Shown here piece by piece: positions 14,071 through 22,923 of a stretch of 47,627 bases of DNA. The stretch is from contig JAFSUD010000054.1 in the NCBI GenBank assembly GCA_017445405.1, positions 1 to 47,627 on the forward strand, written 5' to 3'. The notes beneath the pieces are model-generated. The model was given only the letters and a program-made list of their open reading frames with translations. It was not told the DNA's origin and did not search any database. The translations under genes were made by a program, and so were the position numbers. Position 1 is the stretch's first letter; every line of letters begins with the position of its first letter. This DNA is from Synergistaceae bacterium. GTDB lineage: Bacteria; Synergistota; Synergistia; Synergistales; Aminobacteriaceae.

Positions 14071-16722
14071 TTATCGTGCTTTGCGTCTGAAGATTAATGC
14101 TGCTCCCAAGAGTCCCAGCACAGAAACTCCCGCATCACATCCGCTCGATGATCCGGAACTGCTCCCTTCTCCGCCTCCCATTTCACCGATAGCTGCAGCG
14201 ACACACACAGGCTCGCTGTTGTCGTGACTCTCGTCGCCCATGACCTTGCACCAGACGTAGTAAGTCCCAGCCTGAGTCCCCATCGGGATCTCGGAGCTGT
14301 ACTCACTCGGTGCTGTGATGCCGTCCGAGCCGAGAGCGTACACTATGCTGACCCCGCCAGTGTATTCGCCGTCTTCATTCATGAGCGGGCTTGCTGTTCC
14401 GTCGTAAGTTCTGCGTGTTGCTGTAGGAACTTTCACGAATCTTGCAGGAGCTTTCTCGTTCGCATTTATCTCTACCCAGTCAGAATATACCTGCCCGCTC
14501 CTAGCACGCACATAGTATGATCCCGTCCTCGTGAATGACACATTGCCGGACTCATCGAGAGTCATTCCTTCCGAACCGTCCTGCTTCTCCCACGAATACG
14601 TGAAGGACTCTTCCTTGCCCGTGCTGTCATACATGGCGACCTCGAGTTTCCCTGCTCCGTCTATGCTCTCTTCGTCATTGCTGACTCCGCCGGTGTAGCT
14701 CCCGCTCACGACAATTACAGTGTCCTCATCAGCAACACCGCTCCTCTGAATCTCTTCATCCTCAGTGCTGCCTCTTCCGCTGTCGTCGCCGAGAACTTCC
14801 GCCTCTATCTCCGCCCAGTCAGAGTAGATTGTCCCCGACGCATTCATTACGCGCACGTGATATTTTTTAGGCTTCGTGAATGACACCAGACCTTCAGGCG
14901 TTAAGGTTATGCCCTTGATCTCCTTCTGATCCCAGACGTAAGACCCCTCGATCTCTTTGCCGGTGCTGTCGTACACGCTGACCTCGAGTTTGTCCTCGCC
15001 CTCGAGACTCTCAGGCACAGAATTTACTCTGCCGGTGTAGCTCCCGAAAATCTCGTAGGTTACTTCATCCTCAAGCACCGTGATTGTCAGCATCGCATTG
15101 CCAGCAAGCTCTGAGTTCTTAGTGAAGGTGTTTGCTCCTATTCCTGTCGGGTAAACGTTCTCGTCGATGAAGTAGCGCAGGTAGCATGTCCCCGGCTTCA
15201 CTGCCCTGAACTTTGTCAGGCCTGTAACGTTATCGCTCTCAAGCACTACGGGAGCACTTGAGGCCGAAATCTCGCGCATGTTCGCATCAACAACTGCCCA
15301 GCGTCCTTTGCGTTTGTCGAAGCCGTAATATTCCGCATCGTAAGCGTTGTAGCCCTTGACCGTGAGAAAATCTGTGTATGAGTAGTTCCCTACCTTCATT
15401 GTCGCCGTGTTGTTCTCGCTGATGAACGAGACGTTGGAGCTGCCGAGCTTCACGGAACTTAGAGGGTAGATTGCCGCTTTGCCTGCTACCTCGCTGTAGG
15501 TGGTCTTGTTCGTGTATACCGTAGTTGCGCCGGAGCCGGACATCGGGACGTTCTGAGTTATCTTCGTGATTGCGTCCTTGAAGTCATTATCAGCAAGGAT
15601 TGTTTCCCAGTCAACAGCCTGCTCATCGAGACTCTTTTTGCCTTCATCGAATGCGCGGTGATTGAGGTCTTTGCGGGCGTTGGAATTTGACGAGCCGAAT
15701 GTGAGGTATCTGACAAAAAGATCCGGCTGAATGTAAATAGTAACCTTATAGCCGACTATCACGGGGCAGTTGTAGCGCGTGGTCGTGGTGGTATCTGTTT
15801 CTCCCTGCTTGATGAGTACGTTCGTGTAGGGAGGAAGAGTAACGCTGACATCGCTGCCCTTCTCGTAGGATTTGGTGCGAGCTTCAGATTTCGTCCAGCC
15901 GTCCTCGAATGCCTGAGAGAACTCTGTGCTGATTTCGCCGGTAAGTTTGAATGAAGCAGCTATAGCTGAAACTCCGGTCTCGAAGCCGATCTTTAAGCCT
16001 TCTGTGAATGAATATGATGATGAATGACTAACTGAACTTTCGAGACTCTCCGCCACATTTCTTGATACGTGCTGGCTGGCTGTGATTGTATCGTCTGTGT
16101 CATTCTTGACGGATGAGGCCTCAACGTTCCTGACTGAGCCGGTCTCAGTTGTTGATGAGACGTAGAGTCCAGCATCAGCAGGAAGCAGAGCACCAACAGT
16201 GAAGTCCGAGAAACGCACGGTGTATTTGACATTACCCAAGCCCGTAGAAATAAAAGGCTTAATTGTCGCGCTTGTCTCCACATATCCGCCGTTATAGTTG
16301 CTCCATTGTGGAGCTGAGTATGAATACGTGTAAATATATTTGTACTCGTCGGGGAGTTTGCCAGTCAATATTGCCTGCTTCAGTATGTCAATATAGCCAA
16401 CATGGATATTTCCTAAGCCGCCTGTAGGCACATATTCTTTCCCCATTCCAGCCGCCGCCATCAGCCAGAGGTCTCCGAGCGAATGTCCTCCGAGTGCGCT
16501 GTGTTTCGCGGAAATCACATCAACGTAAAATTTCTTGTCGCTGTTGAAGTTCTGGGAGTTGACGTTGTAGTACGTGATGCCGTCAATCGTGTACGTGTCC
16601 GCAATGTTTGGGGTAGAACTCGCTGCACATGCTGCCCCTGCAAACACAACTAGCAGTGCCGTAACAGCCAATGAAAGAAGCAAGCCCTCCTTCCCGTCAA
16701 TAAAACCGCTCTTTTTCTTCAC
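14071..16722 (-). CDS. Synergist-CTERM surface protein with aerolysin-like (ETX/MTX2) segment and Ig-like repeats
   Basis: The 883-residue protein is exported (signal peptide ~1-33, ending ACA). Residues ~195-335 are rich in Ser/Thr with alternating hydrophobics: HSSSYSFTEGLKIGFETG, then SFKLTGEISTEFSQAFEDGW and DVSVTLPPYTNVLIKQGE. This is the layout of the ETX/MTX2-type aerolysin beta-pore-forming fold (amphipathic insertion strands, then V-x-V-P-P-x-T). Then come two Ig-like repeats (~565-650 and ~675-765, each with a YTG...SWEK/WDQK...YSDWVEI pattern) and an MBG-like domain (TRRTYDGTA, AGTYYVWCKV). The end, SSGCDAGVSVLGLLGAALIF plus RRKAR, is a Synergist-CTERM sorting signal. The start is GTG with AGGAGG 8 nt upstream. 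Whether it really forms pores is inference. Confidence 0.78.
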   Translation of the reverse strand: MKKKSGFIDGKEGLLLSLAVTALLVVFAGAACAASSTPNIADTYTIDGITYYNVNSQNFNSDKKFYVDVISAKHSALGGHSLGDLWLMAAAGMGKEYVPTGGLGNIHVGYIDILKQAILTGKLPDEYKYIYTYSYSAPQWSNYNGGYVETSATIKPFISTGLGNVKYTVRFSDFTVGALLPADAGLYVSSTTETGSVRNVEASSVKNDTDDTITASQHVSRNVAESLESSVSHSSSYSFTEGLKIGFETGVSAIAASFKLTGEISTEFSQAFEDGWTKSEARTKSYEKGSDVSVTLPPYTNVLIKQGETDTTTTTRYNCPVIVGYKVTIYIQPDLFVRYLTFGSSNSNARKDLNHRAFDEGKKSLDEQAVDWETILADNDFKDAITKITQNVPMSGSGATTVYTNKTTYSEVAGKAAIYPLSSVKLGSSNVSFISENNTATMKVGNYSYTDFLTVKGYNAYDAEYYGFDKRKGRWAVVDANMREISASSAPVVLESDNVTGLTKFRAVKPGTCYLRYFIDENVYPTGIGANTFTKNSELAGNAMLTITVLEDEVTYEIFGSYTGRVNSVPESLEGEDKLEVSVYDSTGKEIEGSYVWDQKEIKGITLTPEGLVSFTKPKKYHVRVMNASGTIYSDWAEIEAEVLGDDSGRGSTEDEEIQRSGVADEDTVIVVSGSYTGGVSNDEESIDGAGKLEVAMYDSTGKEESFTYSWEKQDGSEGMTLDESGNVSFTRTGSYYVRARSGQVYSDWVEINANEKAPARFVKVPTATRRTYDGTASPLMNEDGEYTGGVSIVYALGSDGITAPSEYSSEIPMGTQAGTYYVWCKVMGDESHDNSEPVCVAAAIGEMGGGEGSSSGSSSGCDAGVSVLGLLGAALIFRRKAR

Positions 16723-16894
16723 GTGTATTACCTCCTGTGAAATGTTAATTTGTCCTTGAACACGAAGAGCCGTGCCCGCCTTATGATTGCGTGGTGATTC
16801 TACTACACGATATTTCCGGTGTCATGCCCGAAGCTGAGGTGGTAATCACATCAACGCGCATTCAAATTCTCCATGATGTGATAGAATTTCAAGC

Positions 16895-16900
16895 TATACT
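16895..16900 (+). promoter_or_regulatory. Candidate -10 for speD
   Basis: TATACT lies 43 nt before the speD start. No clear -35 is visible. The rest of 16723-16942 (220 nt between divergent genes) shows no other feature. Confidence 0.35.
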
Positions 16901-16942
16901 ATTTTCACAATTTTCATCATAACGGGAGGATGAGATTCTAAA

Positions 16943-17356
16943 TTGTCCCCAAAAGGTGTTCACTATATCGTCGAAGTTTCTGGCTGTGATGACACCATCA
17001 CTAACGTATCCAAGCTGCAGGATATTCTCGTAGAAGCAGCGAACCGAGCACACGCTCAAGTCTGGTCAGTATCGTTCAACAGGTTTCCCCCCAACGGAGT
17101 CAGCGGAGTAGTAGTAATCAGCGAGTCGCATTTGTCGTGCCACACTTGGCCCGAAGTGAACTATATGGCTCTCGACATCTACACATGCGGAGCGCACACC
17201 GAGCCGATGATTGCGGTAGATTATGTGCTCGAGCAGGTGAAGTCTACACATATTCACGTTACGGAGATAACGCGCGGACTCGATGACGACGACGAAAAGT
17301 ATTATCACTCGTTCATCACGTGGGAGGAAGACAGAGTAGGAGGCCTCAAGAAGTGA
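16943..17356 (+). CDS. speD: S-adenosylmethionine decarboxylase proenzyme
   Basis: The enzyme makes decarboxylated AdoMet for spermidine synthesis. It is a small bacterial class proenzyme (137 aa) that self-cleaves before Ser62 in SESHLSCHTWPE to form its pyruvoyl cofactor. VDYVLEQ and the GVHYIVEVSGCDD start also fit. The start codon is TTG at 16943, with GGGAGG about 13 nt upstream; the ATG at 16930 is followed by a stop. The last 57 nt of the gene are repeated 218 nt downstream. The GTG of the following reading frame overlaps the TGA stop. It is unusual in ending with a tail (WEEDRVGGLKK) that is re-used as the end of the next small ORF. Confidence 0.92.
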   Translation: MSPKGVHYIVEVSGCDDTITNVSKLQDILVEAANRAHAQVWSVSFNRFPPNGVSGVVVISESHLSCHTWPEVNYMALDIYTCGAHTEPMIAVDYVLEQVKSTHIHVTEITRGLDDDDEKYYHSFITWEEDRVGGLKK

Positions 17357-17738
17357 GACAGGCAATCTTCACAGCAATAATGCTTCTGGCGTTATCCTTC
17401 ACGGCACAGGCAGCGACTCCGCCCTTCAGACTCGACAAGAGCAATGATGAAGTCCTGCAGAGTCTCATAGCGTCGAAGGCGGCCAAGTTCACCGTTAGGG
17501 CATATAGCGACAACGAGAAATATCACTCGTTCATCACGTGGGAGGAAGACAGAGTAGGAGGCCTCAAGAAGTGAGACAAGCAATCTTCACAGCAATAATG
17601 CTTCTGGCGTTATCCTTCACGGCACAGGCAGCGGCTCAGGCGTTCAGACTCGACAAGAGCAATGATGAAGTCCTGCAGTCCCTCATCAGCACCAAAGCCT
17701 CAAAGTTCACCGTGCACACCTACAGCGACGACATCACT
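17303..17738 (+). repeat. 218-bp tandem duplication spanning the speD 3' end and the start of the hydrolase gene
   Basis: Unit 1 is 17303-17520 and unit 2 is 17521-17738. The first ~115 nt (the speD tail from TATCACTCG to the hydrolase signal peptide) differ by about one base. The remaining ~100 nt are clearly diverged (roughly three quarters identical by eye). Both units keep the SpeD stop and the GTG start. The uneven divergence argues against one simple recent duplication. Confidence 0.85.
17353..17574 (+). CDS. Chimeric small ORF: hydrolase N-terminus joined to SpeD tail
   Basis: The 73-residue frame starts at GTG 17353 (GTGA overlap with the speD stop, GGAGG upstream). It encodes a signal peptide and the first ~50 residues of a hydrolase like the next gene (PFRLDKSNDEVLQSLIASKA), then runs into the second copy of the SpeD tail (KYHSFITWEEDRVGGLKK) and its stop. 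It is a product of the tandem duplication and is probably not functional as a protein, although its signals for translation are intact. Confidence 0.5.
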   Translation: MRQAIFTAIMLLALSFTAQAATPPFRLDKSNDEVLQSLIASKAAKFTVRAYSDNEKYHSFITWEEDRVGGLKK

Positions 17739-18455
17739 GGGCTTGCGATTCAGTACAACGTGTATCTTCCAGAGACGGAGGGCAGACATCCCGCAGTGTT
17801 CTTCATGGCGGATGCTAGCGCGGCAGGAAAAGAGCCTGCATTCTCGCTCACTCAGGGCTACGGCGCGCTGGTGTGGCCGGATGACTGCATAGTGATTGTG
17901 CCGACGTACCCCGAGATGATTCTCGATGATCACGGCGGCTTTGTGCTCACGGACTACGTGCGGCTGACTGAACGCTTCGTGAGGTGGGCACTCGGGAACT
18001 ACAACATAGACACTTCGAGGGTATACGCGACGGGGCAGTCTATGGGGTGCATGACGTGGCTTGTGATCTCTGCGCAGAATCCCGGACTGTTTACGGCGTG
18101 CGTGTTCGTGTCTGGGCAGTGGGACATTACGGCGTTGCAGGGGCTTCGTGAACAGAAGTTCGTGTACGTGGCCTCGCTTGGGGACGACAAGGCCTCGAAG
18201 GGTCAGCAGGAAGTGATTGATATGTTCACGAGCGAGGAGCTTCCGTGCGTGTGGTACAGGAACGTTGACGCGAAGAATCCGGGCGTGAGCATACCTGTGG
18301 GACAAGAGCAGAGCTTCATCACGTTCAAGGCGGGGACGACTCTTCCGGAAGGCACGGAGGCCAAGTACTCGGAACACATGACATCATTTGACTATGCTTA
18401 CAAGATTGCGGCAGTGAGAGAATGGCTGTTGTCGCAGAGAAAGGAGACAAACTAG
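17571..18455 (+). CDS. Exported alpha/beta hydrolase (poly-3-hydroxyalkanoate depolymerase/feruloyl esterase-like)
   Basis: A 294-residue secreted serine hydrolase: signal peptide ending AQA, then a fold with QYNVYLPETEGRHPAVFFMADAS, WPDDCIVIVPTYPE, DTSRVYATGQSMGCMTWLVI (nucleophile GQSMG), SGQWDITAL, and a C-terminal HMTSFDYAYK with the candidate catalytic His. The start is GTG 17571 overlapping the TGA of the duplicated SpeD tail. It sits 4 nt before metF, so the four genes speD-hydrolase-metF-reactivase may be co-transcribed. The substrate cannot be read; the family acts on polyester, aryl ester or peptide-like bonds. Confidence 0.78.
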   Translation: MRQAIFTAIMLLALSFTAQAAAQAFRLDKSNDEVLQSLISTKASKFTVHTYSDDITGLAIQYNVYLPETEGRHPAVFFMADASAAGKEPAFSLTQGYGALVWPDDCIVIVPTYPEMILDDHGGFVLTDYVRLTERFVRWALGNYNIDTSRVYATGQSMGCMTWLVISAQNPGLFTACVFVSGQWDITALQGLREQKFVYVASLGDDKASKGQQEVIDMFTSEELPCVWYRNVDAKNPGVSIPVGQEQSFITFKAGTTLPEGTEAKYSEHMTSFDYAYKIAAVREWLLSQRKETN

Positions 18456-18458
18456 ATA

Positions 18459-19346
18459 ATGGATAACTTCTTCAGCAAGTTAGCACCAAGCTACACGTTC
18501 GAGATTTTCCCGCCTAAGGGCAACAAGAGCACCGAAGGCACATACGGAGTCATTGACAGCCTCGTGAGCTTCAACCCAGACTTAATCAGCGTAACTTACG
18601 GTGCAGGAGGCTCGAGCAGAGATAACACAGTCGAGATAGCCTCGGGGATTCAGAACAGGTATCACACCTGCGGAGTGGCTCACTTGACCTGCGTCGGCAC
18701 AACCCGAGAGGACATCCGCGCAATCCTCGACCAGCTCAAGGCCAACGGAGTCCGGAACATTCTCGCACTCAGAGGCGACCTCAAGGACAAGTCAGATCTC
18801 GGGGACTTCCACTACGCAAGCGAACTCATCAAGTTCATCAAGGACAACTACGGAGACGACTTCGACGTTTTCGCAGCATGTTACCCCGAGAAGCACCCTG
18901 AAGCCCCGTCAATCGAGGAGGACTTACGGCACCTCAAGGAGAAATGCGAACTAGGCGTGAAGGGCTTAATCTCGCAGCTATTCTTCGACAACGACATATT
19001 CTCGCGGTGGAGGGACAAGGCCAGAGCAATGGGGATAACTCAGCCGATTATTGCGGGGGTTATGCCGATAACGAGTGCTGCACAGATTGAGAAGGTAGTA
19101 GAGATGTGCGGAGCTTCAGTGCCCGAGAGAGTGCGGAGGTTCGTGAACGCATACGGCCATCATCAGGGAGCAGTCAAGGAAGCCGGAATAGCCTACGCGA
19201 CCGAGCAGATAATAGATTTGCTTGCGAGGGACGTTGAGGGTATTCACCTGTACACGATGAATCAGGCTGACACTGTGAGGCGTATCGACTCGGGCATTCG
19301 GTCAGTGCTGTACACGAAGAGATATGCAGTTCGCGCCGACGGATAA
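18459..19346 (+). CDS. metF: 5,10-methylenetetrahydrofolate reductase
   Basis: MetF reduces methylene-THF to methyl-THF, the methyl donor for MetH. It is a 295-residue FAD-binding TIM barrel with the family blocks YTFEIFPPKG, ISVTYGAGGSSRDNTVEIA, AHLTCVGTTREDI, NILALRGD, AACYPEKHPEAPSIEEDL, GLISQLFFDNDIF and AGVMPITS. Length and block order are normal. Its 3' end overlaps the MetH reactivation gene by 23 nt, which ties it to the methionine cycle. Confidence 0.95.
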   Translation: MDNFFSKLAPSYTFEIFPPKGNKSTEGTYGVIDSLVSFNPDLISVTYGAGGSSRDNTVEIASGIQNRYHTCGVAHLTCVGTTREDIRAILDQLKANGVRNILALRGDLKDKSDLGDFHYASELIKFIKDNYGDDFDVFAACYPEKHPEAPSIEEDLRHLKEKCELGVKGLISQLFFDNDIFSRWRDKARAMGITQPIIAGVMPITSAAQIEKVVEMCGASVPERVRRFVNAYGHHQGAVKEAGIAYATEQIIDLLARDVEGIHLYTMNQADTVRRIDSGIRSVLYTKRYAVRADG

Positions 19347-19911
19347 GCACATAACTGACGCACTGCGCTACATGAGAGTCCCCCCGGCTGTTCGTGATGA
19401 AGAACTCATCCGGACAGTTCGGGAGGCTTTCCTGAAGCTGGAGGGGTATATCACGCCGCGATGTGTATGGGGGAGGTTTCATGCTGTGCACTTTGACGGC
19501 GGGATTGAGCTTGAGGGGGCGTATATCTGCAGCAGCAACATCGCGAAACTCACGGCAAGGAGTGATGAATGTATTCTGCTTGCTGCGACGCTGGGGCACG
19601 AAACAGACAGACAGATTACCCTTGCGCAGAACAGGGACATGCTTGACGGGATGGCTCTTGATGCATGTGCGAGCGTGAGGGTGGACGCGTACATTGACGA
19701 GTTAGTGAAGAATGAGATTGTGCCTTCACTTCATGAGAACGAGCACCTGACTCACAGATTCAGCCCCGGGTATGGGGATCTGAGCATGAGCGTAACGGAG
19801 GACATTATCGCAATACTGAGTGCCGAGAAGAGGATCGGTCTCAGTGTAACTAACTCATTGATGATGACACCTATAAAGTCAGTTAGTGCAATAATAGGCA
19901 TCATTCAATGA
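19324..19911 (+). CDS. Stand-alone methionine synthase reactivation-domain protein
   Basis: A 195-residue protein equivalent to the C-terminal AdoMet-binding activation domain of MetH: the key RFSPGYGDL motif is near residue 140, followed by IGLSVTNSLMMTPIKSVSAIIG. The MetH encoded at 24525-26924 ends after its B12 domain and lacks this part, so the two proteins would work together to re-methylate cob(II)alamin. The start ATG lies inside the end of metF, and the stop overlaps the convergent queA by 7 nt. Confidence 0.88.
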   Translation: MQFAPTDKHITDALRYMRVPPAVRDEELIRTVREAFLKLEGYITPRCVWGRFHAVHFDGGIELEGAYICSSNIAKLTARSDECILLAATLGHETDRQITLAQNRDMLDGMALDACASVRVDAYIDELVKNEIVPSLHENEHLTHRFSPGYGDLSMSVTEDIIAILSAEKRIGLSVTNSLMMTPIKSVSAIIGIIQ

Positions 19912-20984
19912 ATGAACATTGCATCCCCAAACGAAAAGAACCTCCAGCCATCACGAGCCGCATTCTCGTAAATATCCAGTAATTCACACAAAGTTTCCTC
20001 TTCACGGCCGAACGTCCCGGCCAAGTTCGACGCAAACGCAGCCACAAGCATAATCAACGAACTCTGCGGAAGGTGAAAGTTAGTGATGAGCGCGTCTACA
20101 ACTCTGAACCTGTAGCCCGGATAAATGTAGAGTCCCGTATCCCGAGAGCCAGACTCTCCCGCAAATGTCTCGAGAGTCCGAGCTGCAGTCGTCCCGGAAG
20201 CGATCACTCTTCCTCCTCTGGCCTTGCACTCCCGGATCTTGGCCGCAGTCTCCGCACTCAGCTCGCAATGTTCCGTGTGAATATCGTGCTCTCTGATGTC
20301 CTGCGCAAACACCGGCCTGAACGTCCCGAGTCCGACGTGAAGAGTTACGTAGCCTATCCCGACTCCGAGTGCCTGAATCTGTGAGAGCAGCTCCGGCGTA
20401 AAGTGCAGACTCGCGGTCGGAGCAGCAGCAGATCCGTCGTGTTTCGCGAACACTGTCTGATACGCAGTGCGCATCTCGTTTCCAGCATGAATGTACGGAG
20501 GGAGGGGGACATTTCCGGCCTCGTCAAGAAACTTCATGAACTCCTCGCGCCCTGACAATGCGAATCTCACTGTGCGGATACCTTCTCCCTTGTAGCCGGT
20601 AACTTCTGCCTTCACTCCCTGAATGTCAATCACTGAGCCGGCCTGAAGTTTGCGAGCAGGTTTCACGAGAGCCTCCCACTCCAGAAAGTCGGGCGTGATG
20701 TTCCGGAGCAGGAAGACCTCGCATTTCCCGCCTGTAGGCCTAGTTCCCAAGAGACGCGCAGGAATTACCCGCGTATCGTTGAGGATGAGCAGGTCATCAG
20801 GACGCAGATAGCTCACTATGTCCCGGAAATGATGTGATGTGTCAGTGCATTTCTCTCTGACGTTCCAGACAAGGAGGCGTGATGAGTCCCGCGGGTTTGC
20901 GGGGGACTGTGCGATGTTCTCAGGAGGCAGAGCGTAGCTGTAGGAGCTGAGGGAGTAAAGCTCATCATGAAGTATCCTGCGCAT
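19905..20984 (-). CDS. queA: S-adenosylmethionine:tRNA ribosyltransferase-isomerase
   Basis: QueA makes epoxyqueuosine in tRNA from preQ1 and AdoMet. The 359-residue protein has all the family blocks: SYALPPENIAQSPANPRDSSRLLV, LILNDTRVIPARLLG, LPPYIH, TASLHFTPELL, VTLHVGLGTFRPV, TTAARTLE and LITNFHLPQSSLIMLV. The frame is open further upstream, but the start at 20984 is preferred because it forms an ATGA overlap with the spoIID stop, the usual sign of translational coupling. It is the last gene of the yebC-ruvC-spoIID-queA run. Confidence 0.95.
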   Translation of the reverse strand: MRRILHDELYSLSSYSYALPPENIAQSPANPRDSSRLLVWNVREKCTDTSHHFRDIVSYLRPDDLLILNDTRVIPARLLGTRPTGGKCEVFLLRNITPDFLEWEALVKPARKLQAGSVIDIQGVKAEVTGYKGEGIRTVRFALSGREEFMKFLDEAGNVPLPPYIHAGNEMRTAYQTVFAKHDGSAAAPTASLHFTPELLSQIQALGVGIGYVTLHVGLGTFRPVFAQDIREHDIHTEHCELSAETAAKIRECKARGGRVIASGTTAARTLETFAGESGSRDTGLYIYPGYRFRVVDALITNFHLPQSSLIMLVAAFASNLAGTFGREEETLCELLDIYENAARDGWRFFSFGDAMFIH

Positions 20985-22375
20985 CACTTGAACCTTCTGA
21001 CCGCTGTACCCGGGTAATAGTGTGCGAGTATCTGCTCGGCTGTGTATCCTTGCTCGGCCATCGCCATAGCTCCCCACTGGCACATCCCGACTCCATGCCC
21101 CCAGCCCCTGCCGTAAAACACAAACTCGTTCCCCGACTTCTCAATCATGTAGCCGTACTTGCTTCTGGGCTTCGGTGATGGTGCAGCCTGCACAGATTTT
21201 CCGGCCTTCTGCGCTCGTGAGAGACCGGCCAAGTAATACTGCTTCTTCTTGCTCTCGTTCGTCAGCATGTCAATTAATTCCGTCGTAGTGAATATCCCTT
21301 CCGCAGTCATCTTCGCGAGTGCCTGTTCCTCCGTGAAGGTAAGCGTTGCTGACTCTGAGGGAGCTGCCTTCTTTGCGGAGACGAGTCCGCTCGGGGTGGT
21401 GGTGTTATTGACGCTGAAGGCTCCTCCGGAAGGCGTGAACATCGTGCTCTTGAGGGTTCTCGGGTCTAGTGCAAGCCGGAATTGACTCGCACGGATCGTT
21501 TTCGTGCCCCGCGAGCCTGTGAACGTCATAGTGATTGCGCGTCCTCCATCGTCGACTTCGTTTACATGAATCTGACTCACAGAGCCGATATCCGTACCTG
21601 ATGCTTTCCTGACGGCCTGCTGAATCCGTGATGCTGAGAACTTGGCCGACCATGATGCAACAGGTGATTTATAGCTCACGACTTCGGGCACTCCCTGAAG
21701 ATAAGGGATTGACTGTCCCCACACGTCGGAAATGTCTGCTGTGTGGCCTCCGCTGTCTGAGTGAAAATAGGTGAATGCTAACTCCTTGCCGTAAGTCAGA
21801 ATCATTCCCGCTGTGCTCGCAACGGCATGATTAGTCCTCTCCGTCTCCGCTCCCTGTCCCTTGTAGACTTGGTCAGCATCAGTGTCCACAACGTCATAGC
21901 CTTTTTCCTGCCTGTTCATGCTCTGCTTGAGAACGTAAGTCCTCGCGCATATTGCCTGAGTCCGCAATGCCTCCATGTGCCAAGATGCTCCGACCTCTGC
22001 AGGGAGCACTCCGCACAAATATTGTTCTACATCTAAGACGTTCAGGAGTCCGCCTCTCGGAGTAATCATGAATGCTCCTCTGTAGGTCTTGCCGTTGAAT
22101 CTGAGGAAGCCTGCCCCGGTTATGCGCACGGGCATCATGAAGGATATTCCGCCTATAACGACATTGCCTCCCGAGACAGAGATACGTGCAGAGTCGGCCA
22201 AGTTAGCGAGCCGACCTTCTGCGTCAGTCATCACGAGATTTCCGGCCGTTATGCCGATGGAGTAATTCCCAGCCCCTGAGAGCTTGACGTAGACATCGCG
22301 GGCTTCAGCACTGCACGCACATAACATAAAGATTATTGCTAACACATAACGTTTACAGATTTGTATTGTGGTCAT
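20984..22375 (-). CDS. spoIID: SpoIID/LytB domain protein
   Basis: A 463-residue exported protein (signal peptide ending SAEA) of the SpoIID/LytB family, lytic transglycosylases or amidase activators that act on denuded peptidoglycan in the periplasm. Motifs: LNVLDVEQYLCGVLPAEVGASWHMEALRTQAICARTYVL, FTYFHSDSGGHTADISDVWG, and the terminal GRGWGHGVGMCQWGAMAMAEQG. About 100 residues of Ser/Lys/Ala-rich sequence (~310-400) are inserted before the last motif. Non-sporulating Synergistota commonly carry this gene. It overlaps queA by 4 nt and lies 35 nt after ruvC. Confidence 0.9.
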   Translation of the reverse strand: MTTIQICKRYVLAIIFMLCACSAEARDVYVKLSGAGNYSIGITAGNLVMTDAEGRLANLADSARISVSGGNVVIGGISFMMPVRITGAGFLRFNGKTYRGAFMITPRGGLLNVLDVEQYLCGVLPAEVGASWHMEALRTQAICARTYVLKQSMNRQEKGYDVVDTDADQVYKGQGAETERTNHAVASTAGMILTYGKELAFTYFHSDSGGHTADISDVWGQSIPYLQGVPEVVSYKSPVASWSAKFSASRIQQAVRKASGTDIGSVSQIHVNEVDDGGRAITMTFTGSRGTKTIRASQFRLALDPRTLKSTMFTPSGGAFSVNNTTTPSGLVSAKKAAPSESATLTFTEEQALAKMTAEGIFTTTELIDMLTNESKKKQYYLAGLSRAQKAGKSVQAAPSPKPRSKYGYMIEKSGNEFVFYGRGWGHGVGMCQWGAMAMAEQGYTAEQILAHYYPGTAVRRFK

Positions 22376-22410
22376 CTCCTCTCACAATTTTTCTCTCAAT
22401 GACAGTTTGG

Positions 22411-22923
22411 CTAATGCGCCTGCCGTGTACTGAGTAGTTCTCCCCTTAATGACAGTCCCGCTATTGCTGCAGCTAATGCATCTGCAGTGTCGTCTGGTTT
22501 AGGGACTTCCTCTAGCGACAGCTTATCGCGAATCATGTTCTGCACTTCCTTCTTGTCTGCTTTGCCTGTCCCGCATAGCAGGAGCTTGATTCTGTTCGGT
22601 GCAGGCTCAACAACAGGAAGATTATTCATTGCTGCAAGAAGCATCACTACTCCGCGTGCCTGATACACATACTCCGCAGTAGTAGCGTTGCGCCCGAAGA
22701 ATAACCGCTCAACAGACATCAGGTCAGGCGTACACATATTTATCTGATCCTGAAGCTCAGAGTAGATAACGAGCAGTCTTTCTGTGAAGGTCATGCGTGA
22801 AGAAGTCTCGATGCAGCCATAATTGAGAGCGACAAGCCCGGCCGGTGAATGCAGTACTGCACCATAGCCTACACGCGCCAAGCCGGGATCAACACCCAAG
22901 CAAGTGAACGAGTTAGTCCTCAA
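22411..22923 (-). CDS. ruvC: Crossover junction endodeoxyribonuclease RuvC
   Basis: The Holliday junction resolvase of recombinational repair. The 170-residue protein has the RNase H-like acidic residues in place: GVDPGLARVGYG (first Asp), SVERLFFGRNATTA (Glu) and KPDDTADALAAAI (the C-terminal Asp pair), plus QARGVV and GTGKADKKEV. It overlaps yebC by 11 nt. RuvA and RuvB are not in the window. Confidence 0.95.
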   Translation of the reverse strand: MRTNSFTCLGVDPGLARVGYGAVLHSPAGLVALNYGCIETSSRMTFTERLLVIYSELQDQINMCTPDLMSVERLFFGRNATTAEYVYQARGVVMLLAAMNNLPVVEPAPNRIKLLLCGTGKADKKEVQNMIRDKLSLEEVPKPDDTADALAAAIAGLSLRGELLSTRQAH

